From Candidatus Bathyarchaeota archaeon (GTDB taxonomy: Archaea > Thermoproteota > Bathyarchaeia > TCS64), in NCBI GenBank assembly GCA_026394265.1, contig JAPKYO010000010.1:1-25690 (forward strand): 25,690 nucleotides of DNA. The letters run 5' to 3'. Positions 7,874-14,792 of this stretch are shown piece by piece; position 1 is the first letter of the stretch, and each line of letters starts with the position of its first letter. The notes beneath the pieces were generated by a model. That model ran no database searches and was not told where the DNA came from. It was given only the letters and a program-made list of their open reading frames with translations. A program made the position numbers and the translations under genes.

Positions 7874-8839
7874 ATGAGGAGCATCGCCTCGGCGGACAGC
7901 CTCGAGGAGTTCATGTCCCACTTGGCTCAGACGCCCTACGGGCAGGTGAGTCTGGAGACGGATGTCAGCCCGAGCATAAGCCTCGAGCGTGTCTTCTACC
8001 AGAAATTCATCGAGAGAATCGTAAAGCTCGTAGACATCGTCCCGAGCAACATCGGGGACCTGCTTCAGACTTACTACTACATGCGTTTCGAGACCCTCAA
8101 CCTCGACAGGATAATAAGGGGCAAGTTCAGCGAGGCAACGCCTCAGGAGATTCAGTCCAACCTCGTCCCGATGGCGCCGTTCAGGGCGCCCAGCTACCAA
8201 GCTCTATCAGAGGCGGCGGATATCGACGCCCTCCTCGAACTGCTCAAGGGAACCGCCTACAACGCCGTGGCGGAGAAGCTCCCCGCATACAAGCAGTACG
8301 ACGCCATCTGGCCCCTTCAACTCGAACTTCAGCACCTATACAGCATGACCATTCTGAAGACCGTCGAGAAGCTCCCCCGCGATCAGAGGCGGATGATAAG
8401 CAAGATCGTGGAGCTCGAGGCGGACATAGAGAACTTCTTGGTGGCGGTAAAGCAGAGCCGCGCCCCCAAGGAGGGCGAGGTCAAGCCTGAGGAGATGTTC
8501 GACGCCACCTACGGGATATCGAAGGACATCCTTCACCTCGTCGTCGATGGGGCGGATGTCCGCGAGTCCGTTGAGAGTCTCGGCGAGCCCTACAGCGCCA
8601 TCCTTGCGCCCATCTACGAGGGGGACGTCGCCCTCATCCGGACGACCCTGAGGAGCCAGATATACAAGACGGTGAATGAGGCCCGCGCCGGAAACGACTT
8701 CGGCTTCAACCCCATCATGGCGTACCTCGTCTTTAGCGAGTTGGAGAAGGATGACCTCGTCGGCGTCGCCTGGGCGAAGGAGCAGGGGCTGCAGGGCGAG
8801 GAGTTCTTAAAGTACCTCGTCGTCCCCAACATCTCCTAG
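7874..8839 (+). CDS. atpC: A-type ATP synthase subunit C (rotor adaptor), start uncertain
   Basis: This protein (321 residues from the first ATG) belongs to the vATP-synt_AC39 family, which links the rotor shaft D/F to the membrane c-ring (subunit K). Family features include SLEEFMSHLAQTPYG near the N-terminus, YYYMRFETLNLDRIIRGK in the middle, and NPIMAYLVFSELEKDDLVGVAW near the end, matching the usual P-x-x-A-Y-x-x-x-K-E-x-E. The open frame continues upstream of the ATG and encodes TYAVVRSHALIADLLTANQ, which looks like the true family N-terminus, but no in-frame ATG, GTG or TTG is found there. With the extension the protein would be about 349 residues, the usual length. The given start is therefore the nearest canonical one, not necessarily the real one. 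Confidence 0.9.
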   Translation: MRSIASADSLEEFMSHLAQTPYGQVSLETDVSPSISLERVFYQKFIERIVKLVDIVPSNIGDLLQTYYYMRFETLNLDRIIRGKFSEATPQEIQSNLVPMAPFRAPSYQALSEAADIDALLELLKGTAYNAVAEKLPAYKQYDAIWPLQLELQHLYSMTILKTVEKLPRDQRRMISKIVELEADIENFLVAVKQSRAPKEGEVKPEEMFDATYGISKDILHLVVDGADVRESVESLGEPYSAILAPIYEGDVALIRTTLRSQIYKTVNEARAGNDFGFNPIMAYLVFSELEKDDLVGVAWAKEQGLQGEEFLKYLVVPNIS

Positions 8840-8895
8840 CCCCATTTTCCCAAACCCTAAATCCCCAACCTCCCACTGGTTTCTAGGTTCGTGAA

Positions 8896-9477
8896 ATGTC
8901 CAAGGTAGAGACCGTTTACTTCAAGGATCCGGGGAAGGTCAACAGCCGCGACGCGCTACTCATCGCCAAGAAGAGGGCCGACGAGCTGGGCATCAGGGAC
9001 GTCGTCGTCGCCTCCTACACGGGGGAGACGGGCGCCCTCGCCGCGGAGGTATTCAAAGGTTACAACCTCATCGTGGTCGCGGGGATGGTCGGGTTCATGG
9101 AGCCGAACCAGGACCGCATGAAGCCCGAGTACAAGAAGGCGATCGAGGATAACGGCGGGAAGATACTGAGGGCGTGCCACTCATTCGGGGGCCTCGGCCG
9201 CGCCGTGAACAAGAAGTTCAACGCAATACAGGTAGACGAGGTCATCGCCCACGTGCTCCGCCTCTTCGGAGCCGGCGTCAAGGTTGCCTGCGAGTGCGCC
9301 TGCATGGCGGCCGACGCGGGGCTGATAAGGACCGACAGGGAAGTCGTGGCGCTTGGTGGGAACGGCGCAGGGGCGGACACCGCCGTGGTCCTGCTCCCCA
9401 GCAACACGCACAGGTTCTTCGACATGCGGATCAGGGAGATCGTCTGCAAGCCGAGGAGCTGGGACAAGCCTCAGTGA
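8896..9477 (+). CDS. Stand-alone pyruvate kinase C-terminal (alpha/beta) domain protein
   Basis: This 193-residue protein resembles archaeal proteins that consist only of the C-terminal alpha/beta domain of pyruvate kinase (the AF0103 type). The pattern is RDALLIAKKRADELGIRDVVVASYTGETGALAAEVF, then NLIVVAGMVGFMEP, then LFGAGVKVACECACMAADAGLI and EVVALGGNGAGADTAVVLLPS. There is no catalytic TIM barrel, so it is not a pyruvate kinase; the biochemical role of this family is unknown to me. Three cysteines are clustered at 132, 134 and 136. It lies 56 bases after atpC with a weak TATA-like CTAAAT about 40 bases upstream, so it may be separately transcribed. Confidence 0.8.
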   Translation: MSKVETVYFKDPGKVNSRDALLIAKKRADELGIRDVVVASYTGETGALAAEVFKGYNLIVVAGMVGFMEPNQDRMKPEYKKAIEDNGGKILRACHSFGGLGRAVNKKFNAIQVDEVIAHVLRLFGAGVKVACECACMAADAGLIRTDREVVALGGNGAGADTAVVLLPSNTHRFFDMRIREIVCKPRSWDKPQ

Positions 9478-9487
9478 CCGGTGTGCG

Positions 9488-9661
9488 CTACCCGGCGACT
9501 GTCTTCAGGGTCTCGACCCTCTTCATCATCCTGTGCCAGATGAGTCGCCTTAGCTGAGCTTCCATCACCTGACGCTTATCGCGGATGACGCGCTCCTCTG
9601 TCTTGAGTTGCTCTATATGCGTCCGAAGGTTCTCTTCCTCCCTCGTCTCCTGGTAGCTCAA
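9488..9661 (-). CDS. Small coiled-coil protein (57 aa), unrecognised
   Basis: On the minus strand a 58-codon frame runs from TTG (9661-9659) to TAG at 9490-9488. It encodes a highly charged, helical protein: MSYQETREEENLRTHIEQ, then heptads with Leu, Ile and Val to RRLIWHRMMKRVETLKTVAG. There are no helix breakers between about residues 5 and 52, and the composition is not that of a random frame. It fills most of an otherwise empty 315-base gap, converges on the preceding gene (10 bases between stops) and diverges from the HtrA-like gene. The start is weak (TTG preceded by GGGG) and no clear TATA box is close. I do not recognise a family. Confidence 0.5.
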   Translation of the reverse strand: MSYQETREEENLRTHIEQLKTEERVIRDKRQVMEAQLRRLIWHRMMKRVETLKTVAG

Positions 9662-9747
9662 AATCCCCGTTGATGAGTGATCTCCATGGCTGTGATAGGG
9701 TGGCTGTCACCGCGGGGGTGTTCTTTTTCCACAGTCGGGGTTTAGGG

Positions 9748-9762
9748 GGAGAATTTATCCCC
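9748..9762 (+). promoter_or_regulatory. TATA-like promoter of the HtrA-like gene
   Basis: GGAGAATTTATCCCC contains a TTTATC box centred about 38 bases before the TTG start at 9793, placing a transcript start near 9780. The box is flanked by G- and C-runs that form GGGGGA/TCCCCC complementarity around it. Inferred from composition and spacing. Confidence 0.45.
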
Positions 9763-9792
9763 CCCGATACGCCTCTCCCATAAGGGACTGAA

Positions 9793-11031
9793 TTGAGCGA
9801 CGAATGGTTCTACCATGGTAGCCAGAGAAGGTCATCCGGCGGCTGGATGCCCCTGCTCGTTGCCATACTGTTGATCACGAACGTCGGCGTAGTCGCGTAC
9901 ACAACCATACACTCGAATGATCAGGTTCAGGTTCTAAACGACAAGATAGGGACCCTTACAACCTCGGTGCAGATTCTGAACGCCGAGGTGAGCAGCGCCA
10001 ACGCGGAGATATCGTCGCTCAAGGAGACGCTGCAGAGCGGCGCCGTAAACGTGACCGTTTCCTCGGGGGCATCCGACGCGCTCCTCATCGATCTCTACAA
10101 CAAGACGAGGGACAGCGTCGTGCTGATAACCGTGAAGCTCACCGGTGGCACCGCTCAGGGTAGCGGCTTCGTCTACAACACTACCGGGTTGATCGTGACG
10201 AACTACCACGTAGTGGAGGACGCGCTCAGCATCACGGTCACATTCATAGACGGCACCATAGTAGATGCCACGGTGGTGGGAACAGACCCCTACTCTGACG
10301 TCGCCGTCATCAAGGTGACGGCCCCCATCTCCATGTTGAAGCCGCTCAAGCTCGGCGACTCCTCGAAGCTCAAGGTCGGCGAGAGCATCGTAGCCATCGG
10401 GAACCCCTACGGCTTGGCTAACACCCTCACGTCAGGCATCATCAGCGCCGTGGGTCGGCAGATGGACTCGACGGGCAACTACCCCATCGTGGACGTCATC
10501 CAGATGGACGCCGCGATCAACCCGGGGAACAGCGGCGGGCCCCTCCTCAACATGGCGGGGGAGGTCGTCGGCATAAACACGGCGATCCCCACCGAGACCT
10601 CCCGGGGGATTGGCTTCGCCATCCCGAGCAACACGATAACCCGCGAGCTCCCGAGCCTACTCTCGAAGGGAACATACGTTCACCCCTACCTCGGCATAAC
10701 TGGCCAGGACCTCACACCCAGCCTCGTCGATGCAATGAATCTGCCAACGGGAACACATGGCACACTCGTCATCACGGTGACTAACCCGGGTCCCTCCTAC
10801 TCCGCGGGTTTGAAGGGATCGACGAGGACCATCACGGTCGACGGCGAGTCGGTTCAGGTGGGGGGCGACGTCATACTTGGCGCCGATGGGACGCAGATGA
10901 AGAGCTTCTACGACCTGATCGTGTACATCCAGAGAAACAAGAAGCCTGGGGACACAGTCACCCTGAATATACTCCGCAACGGATCAAACATGAATGTCGC
11001 CGTCACGCTTGGTACGAGGCCGCCACCCTAG
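9793..11031 (+). CDS. Membrane-anchored HtrA/DegP-like serine protease with PDZ domain
   Basis: This 412-residue protein has a short basic N-terminus, a membrane helix at about 18-38 (WMPLLVAILLITNVGVVAY), a coiled-coil stretch at about 45-80, a trypsin-like domain at about 95-290, and a PDZ domain at about 300-408. The catalytic triad is visible: H139 (TNYHVVED), D169 (YSDVAVIKV) and S247 (NPGNSGGP). The topology suggests a signal anchor with the protease outside the membrane, as expected for envelope protein quality control. The TTG start lies 2 bases after TGA in the GGGACTGAATTG context and precedes the anchor, so it is preferred. The stop overlaps the stop of the opposing gene in CTAG. 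Confidence 0.93.
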   Translation: MSDEWFYHGSQRRSSGGWMPLLVAILLITNVGVVAYTTIHSNDQVQVLNDKIGTLTTSVQILNAEVSSANAEISSLKETLQSGAVNVTVSSGASDALLIDLYNKTRDSVVLITVKLTGGTAQGSGFVYNTTGLIVTNYHVVEDALSITVTFIDGTIVDATVVGTDPYSDVAVIKVTAPISMLKPLKLGDSSKLKVGESIVAIGNPYGLANTLTSGIISAVGRQMDSTGNYPIVDVIQMDAAINPGNSGGPLLNMAGEVVGINTAIPTETSRGIGFAIPSNTITRELPSLLSKGTYVHPYLGITGQDLTPSLVDAMNLPTGTHGTLVITVTNPGPSYSAGLKGSTRTITVDGESVQVGGDVILGADGTQMKSFYDLIVYIQRNKKPGDTVTLNILRNGSNMNVAVTLGTRPPP

Positions 11032-11483
11032 AATCGTGGCTTCCTGAGCAACCCCTCGATGGCTTCATCATCGTAGCCGAGTATCCTGCCGAGTTCCCTC
11101 GCTATCTCATCCTCAGCCTCACCGAGCTTCCCCTCCCTCTGCTTCCTCGCCTTCAGCTCCTTGAGCCTCCTGTACCTGTCGAGGGTGGAGGCTTCCTTGG
11201 CGAAGTGTACGACGACCTTTCCCTCGGTGAAGGCGGAGTTGAAGAGCTTGGTCGTTATGAAGTCCTCGTCCACGAGCGTGTGGACGCTGTACTCCCCCGC
11301 GATGGCTTGGATCGGTTTTCTGAGCCTTACCTGCTCCTCCCTCGTCATGGGCGGGCTTAGGGCGAGGGGCTTGACGCCCGAGCCCACGACCTCGGCGAAG
11401 GCGTAGATCATGCCGAGGTGGTATGAGTCGAGGTTAAAGCCCTCGACATGTTTTGTGAGCCAGTGTTCATCCAAGGATGCCAC
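11028..11483 (-). CDS. Unrecognised archaeal protein, 151 aa
   Basis: The N-terminal half (about residues 1-85) is mixed alpha/beta (VEGFNLDSYHLGMIYAFAEVVGSGVKPLALSPP). The C-terminal half is charged and helical (TLDRYRRLKELKARKQREGKLGEAEDEIARELGRILG). No signal peptide or membrane helix is seen. I do not recognise the family. The open frame extends upstream to 11714, but that part overlaps the divergent zinc-ribbon gene and its promoter, so it is unlikely to be translated. I chose GTG at 11483 because it is the first in-frame start after a TATA box on this strand. TTG at 11474 is the alternative. Confidence 0.7.
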   Translation of the reverse strand: MASLDEHWLTKHVEGFNLDSYHLGMIYAFAEVVGSGVKPLALSPPMTREEQVRLRKPIQAIAGEYSVHTLVDEDFITTKLFNSAFTEGKVVVHFAKEASTLDRYRRLKELKARKQREGKLGEAEDEIARELGRILGYDDEAIEGLLRKPRF

Positions 11484-11530
11484 ACATTTAACGCCGTTTC
11501 GGGGGTTAAACGGCTTTCCCGAGGCTTCAA

Positions 11531-11542
11531 CAATATATATGT
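11531..11542. promoter_or_regulatory. Palindromic TATA box shared by two divergent genes
   Basis: CAATATATATGT is near-symmetric. It lies about 33 bases upstream of the GTG at 11570 on the + strand and about 54 bases upstream of the GTG at 11483 on the - strand. It is the only AT-rich site in the 86-base divergent gap. A symmetric TATA box can direct transcription both ways unless flanking BRE elements bias it. Confidence 0.5.
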
Positions 11543-11569
11543 GGTTGCCATAGGCGAATCCAGTGATTC

Positions 11570-12226
11570 GTGTTGCCCTTCTGCTCAAACTGTGGCGCGT
11601 CCGTACAGCCAAACTCCAACTTCTGCCCGGTTTGCGGGCAGAGGCTAGCGCAGGGAGCTTATCCGGCGCAGGCTCCTCCGCCGCCACAGCCGGTCTATCA
11701 GCAGTCGCCTCCACCCCCGCCTATGTACCAGCAGCCGCAGGGGTACGCCCAGCCATCGGGTGAGAGGGTGATCTCGGTCGTGCCGACGCTCAGGAAGATG
11801 AAGTTCATGGGGGCTTGGGACACATACGCCCTCATAATCACCGAGAGACGCGCGATCTTCTGCCACATAACCAAGGAGATGGTGAACCAGGCGGTCAAGG
11901 ATGCGCAGGAGAAGGCGAAGGCGGAGGGCAAGGGCTTCTGGGATCAGTGGGGAGCCCAGCTCGACACGAGCTTCTTCTACACCGAGAAGTATAAGCGGAT
12001 GTCACCCGAGCAGGCGATCAGGGAGCAGCCCGACAACTTCGCCCTGGAGCACAGCGAGATATCGAAGGTACTCCTCTGGCAGAAGACCGAGCCGGGGAAC
12101 CAGGTGCTTAAGCGCATCTTCTGGGAGGTCGAGTTTGAGTCCCGCCGCGGAAAAGAGAAGTACGTCGTGGACCTCGACCCGGAGGCTGCGCTGACCGCCG
12201 GTTTCGGGTCGAAGCTACACATCTAG
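11570..12226 (+). CDS. Zinc-ribbon protein with Pro/Gln-rich linker and PH-like domain
   Basis: This 218-residue protein has a zinc ribbon with cysteines 5, 8, 19 and 22 (CSNC and CPVC), then a Pro/Gln/Tyr-rich linker at about 30-62, then a mixed alpha/beta domain at about 65-215. That domain begins RVISVVPTLRKMKFMGAWDTYALIITERRAIFCH and contains ISKVLLWQ and EVEFESRRGKEKYVVDLDPE, patterns reminiscent of PH-like folds. Zinc-ribbon plus PH-like architectures occur in many uncharacterised archaeal proteins. The GTG start lies about 33 bases after the shared TATA box and directly before the first cysteine pair, so a nearly leaderless transcript is likely. It converges, with a 4-base gap, on a PrsW-like protease carrying the same type of zinc ribbon. 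Confidence 0.78.
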   Translation: MLPFCSNCGASVQPNSNFCPVCGQRLAQGAYPAQAPPPPQPVYQQSPPPPPMYQQPQGYAQPSGERVISVVPTLRKMKFMGAWDTYALIITERRAIFCHITKEMVNQAVKDAQEKAKAEGKGFWDQWGAQLDTSFFYTEKYKRMSPEQAIREQPDNFALEHSEISKVLLWQKTEPGNQVLKRIFWEVEFESRRGKEKYVVDLDPEAALTAGFGSKLHI

Positions 12227-12230
12227 TCCC

Positions 12231-13385
12231 TTAGGGCGCCTCTGTCTTCGGCGCGTATCCGTCGTCGTAGTGCCACTTCTTCTCGTCTGAGAGGGACTTA
12301 CGGTAGAGCGCGAAGAGTATCACCGTGTAGGTGCCGAGGGTCAGGAGCACCCAGAGGGCGAGCCCCTCGAGGCTGTCGACCTGTATTATGTCGCTGTTGT
12401 AGATGCCGTGGGCGATCATGGCCATTATTAGGCCGGGCTTCAGGTCGCCGGGCGTCACGTATCCCTTCCGCACCTTAGCCCTGCCGAGCCACCAGCCCGT
12501 ATAGGCGGTGTAGATGCCGTGGCCGAGCCCGAAGATGAAGACCCTGAGGAGGCTGAATATTAGGTCCCCCTCGTACATCATGACGATGTAGAAGAAGTTC
12601 TCCGCCCACGCGAAGCCCATACCCGAGGCGAAGCCGTAGACGATGCCGTCCATCGAGTCGTTGAACTCGGGGCTCTTCGCGATCAGGTAGACGCCTATCG
12701 CCTTCATGGACTCCTCGACGATGGGTGCTCCGAGCCAGGCGGCTCCGAGTCCGATTGTGTCGAATATGCCGTTGCCGATGAGGCTGAGGAAGGCGGCGAA
12801 GACTCCCCATCCGAGGATGAGGGTGACGAGGTAGATCGGCTCCCTCTCCAGCTTATCCGCTCTCCACATCCAGAAGAGGTAGATGGCTGGGCCGACTAGG
12901 CTGAAGGCGAGGAGGTACCACTGGTCGAGCCAGACGAACTCGAATCCATCGCCGATGTAGCCCCAGGTGAAGTAGAGGCTGACGCCGATTATGACGATGG
13001 TGGCTATCAGGTAGCCCACGGCGTCGTGCAGGTGCAGCTGGGGTGGGTCGGCGTAGATGACGGTGTTCTTTACGCCCGGGTTCTCGGGCTCGCCCGTTAT
13101 CTGTGGCGTGGGTGTCGCCGCGTTCTGCAGGACGGCGGGCCGCTTGGCGCTGATCTCCGCCATGAGCTTGGAGTACTCCTCGCCGTACTTCGCCTTCTGC
13201 GCCTCATACTTCTCCTTGGATAGGTGCCCCGTCTGGTAGCTCCTCTCCAACTGACTAAGGCTCAGGTTTAGCTTCTCACTCGTCTCCTGATACTTCAGAC
13301 CGAGCCTCGTGGGGAGGCCGCAGTTGCCGCAGAAGTAGTCTCCTTCGTTGAGTGGCCCTTGGCATCTCTGGCAGAAACGCGCCAT
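12231..13385 (-). CDS. PrsW-family membrane protease with N-terminal zinc ribbon
   Basis: This 384-residue protein has a zinc ribbon with cysteines 5, 8, 19 and 22, a coiled-coil linker at about 30-80, and about eight membrane helices from residue 125 on. PrsW/M82 motifs are present: E224-E225-S-M-K (EExxK), E262 in GFAWAENFFY, and the histidine motifs GHGIYTAYTG and MIAHGIYN. In bacteria PrsW cleaves an anti-sigma factor; archaeal members have unknown targets and a fused zinc ribbon is common in them. The ATG start lies about 28 bases downstream of a TTTTTTAAAC box. The four-cysteine spacing is identical to that of the convergent zinc-ribbon protein next door. Confidence 0.9.
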   Translation of the reverse strand: MARFCQRCQGPLNEGDYFCGNCGLPTRLGLKYQETSEKLNLSLSQLERSYQTGHLSKEKYEAQKAKYGEEYSKLMAEISAKRPAVLQNAATPTPQITGEPENPGVKNTVIYADPPQLHLHDAVGYLIATIVIIGVSLYFTWGYIGDGFEFVWLDQWYLLAFSLVGPAIYLFWMWRADKLEREPIYLVTLILGWGVFAAFLSLIGNGIFDTIGLGAAWLGAPIVEESMKAIGVYLIAKSPEFNDSMDGIVYGFASGMGFAWAENFFYIVMMYEGDLIFSLLRVFIFGLGHGIYTAYTGWWLGRAKVRKGYVTPGDLKPGLIMAMIAHGIYNSDIIQVDSLEGLALWVLLTLGTYTVILFALYRKSLSDEKKWHYDDGYAPKTEAP

Positions 13386-13407
13386 ATCTGTGATATCCGC
13401 GGGTGTT

Positions 13408-13417
13408 GTTTAAAAAA
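13408..13417 (-). promoter_or_regulatory. TATA box of the PrsW gene, doubling as T-run after the M20 gene
   Basis: Read on the minus strand this is TTTTTTAAAC, centred about 28 bases before the PrsW ATG at 13385. It also lies 8 bases after the stop of the upstream M20 peptidase on the same strand, where a T6 tract would act as an archaeal terminator. One short block thus seems to close one unit and open the next. Confidence 0.5.
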
Positions 13418-13425
13418 GGGATGCC

Positions 13426-14751
13426 TCAGCCGAGCTTTCTCAGCGAGAAGAGGGCGACCGCCTTGGCGCAGGCGACGAGTTCATCTATCGAGACGTTCTC
13501 GTCGCTCTTGTGGTAGTTCGTGTATGTGTCCCCTATTCCGATGTTGACCGAGGGCATCCCGCCGTCGACTACCTGGTAGTTCATGTCGGTGCTCGCGAGG
13601 TTGCCGACGAATGGGAGGACTCTGCCGGTTGCCTCCTTCATGATCTCCCTTGCTTCTAGTGCGAAGGGGTCGTCCGCGGGGACGACGTAGCCTCCCCTGC
13701 TGTTGATCACCTCGACCTCGTAGCGTAGTTCGGGGTCCGTCGCCTTTACTCCCTCTATGACGCTCCGTAGCTCCTTCTCGACGCCTTCGAAGGTCTCGGA
13801 GGGGGTCATGCATCTGAGGACCTCCTCTTCGCAGAGGTCGGGGACGGTTGCGCCCTGTACGCCGCCCTTGATGGTGCCGATGTTGAGCATCGCGGTGAGT
13901 TTGTCTATACCGGCTCCCTTGATTTCGGGGGGCAGCTCGATGCCGGGTGTGGCGAGTTGCCTCTTCATGAGGACGTTCCTCCAGTAGGCGTCGAGTGCGA
14001 CGTTGATCTTGCTCATCTTCTCGATGGCGTTTACGCCGAGGATGGGCATCTGGCCGTGGTAGGCTTTGCCAAAGGTCTTTACCATGAATCTTGTGCGTCC
14101 TTGGGCGGCGAGGTTTATGCTGTTCATTGAGCCGTCGAGCTGGAGCCCGTAGTTCGCCTTGACGATGCCCTCCCGGATGAGGTAGCCGAGGCCGGCGACT
14201 CCGCCGATCTCCTCGTCGCAGTTCCCGGTGAGGATCATGTCCCCCTTGAGGTGTATGTCGAGTTCGTGGAGCGCCTTGATGGTGAACATGGCCGCCGCGA
14301 GGGGTCCCTTGTCGTCGCAGACGCCACGTCCCCAGATGTAGCCGCCCCCCACGTCATATGTGCTCTTGCCGTACTTGCAGGTCTTCGTTACCTCTCCGCC
14401 GAGCGGGTCGCTTGACCAGCCCTCCTTCTGTATTGGTGCGGTGTCGATGTGTGCGCTCACGTGCATCGCCGGTCCGCCGCCACTTCCCCTGAGGCGGGCG
14501 ACGACGTTGCTCCTCGGTCCCTCGAGCCCGAGCTGCTTTGCACCGGATAGCTTGAGGTACTTCTCGGTGGCGTCGTGTATCGAGGCTTCACAGCCTAGAG
14601 GCGTTAGCTTGTCGGAGATGTGTTCGCATATCTTGTCGTAGTTTAGCCCGGGTGGGGTGTGCGTGTCTATCTTGACGAGTTCCCTGAGTGTGGTGACGAG
14701 GTCATCCCTGTGTTCCTCGATGTATCGGAATAATCTCTCCTTGTCCTCCAT
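13426..14751 (-). CDS. M20-family zinc metallopeptidase (ArgE/DapE/CPG2 type), paralogue 1
   Basis: This 441-residue enzyme should be a di-zinc exo- or dipeptidase or deacylase. The metal and catalytic residues are in place: H101 and D103 (VSAHIDTAP), bridging D146 (GRGVCDDKG), general base E180 and ligand E181 (NCDEEIGG), D206 (QLDGS) and H414 near the C-terminus (NYHKSDEN). The dimerisation lid occupies about 215-330. Length is normal; no signal peptide or membrane helix is present, so it is cytoplasmic. A close paralogue lies at 17519-18856. The exact substrate cannot be told. The ATG start precedes the family N-terminus directly. Confidence 0.92.
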   Translation of the reverse strand: MEDKERLFRYIEEHRDDLVTTLRELVKIDTHTPPGLNYDKICEHISDKLTPLGCEASIHDATEKYLKLSGAKQLGLEGPRSNVVARLRGSGGGPAMHVSAHIDTAPIQKEGWSSDPLGGEVTKTCKYGKSTYDVGGGYIWGRGVCDDKGPLAAAMFTIKALHELDIHLKGDMILTGNCDEEIGGVAGLGYLIREGIVKANYGLQLDGSMNSINLAAQGRTRFMVKTFGKAYHGQMPILGVNAIEKMSKINVALDAYWRNVLMKRQLATPGIELPPEIKGAGIDKLTAMLNIGTIKGGVQGATVPDLCEEEVLRCMTPSETFEGVEKELRSVIEGVKATDPELRYEVEVINSRGGYVVPADDPFALEAREIMKEATGRVLPFVGNLASTDMNYQVVDGGMPSVNIGIGDTYTNYHKSDENVSIDELVACAKAVALFSLRKLG

Positions 14752-14792
14752 CTCGCGGCCGCCTGTCGGAGATACAGGGGACCGTTTCTGCT

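Noticed and set aside
8840..8895. Possible tRNA or small RNA between atpC and the next gene
   Set aside because: Only 56 bases, C/A-rich, with no cloverleaf or stable stem.
11484..11714. N-terminal extension of the 151-residue unknown protein
   Set aside because: It overlaps the divergent zinc-ribbon gene and the shared promoter; the residues look like an antisense shadow.
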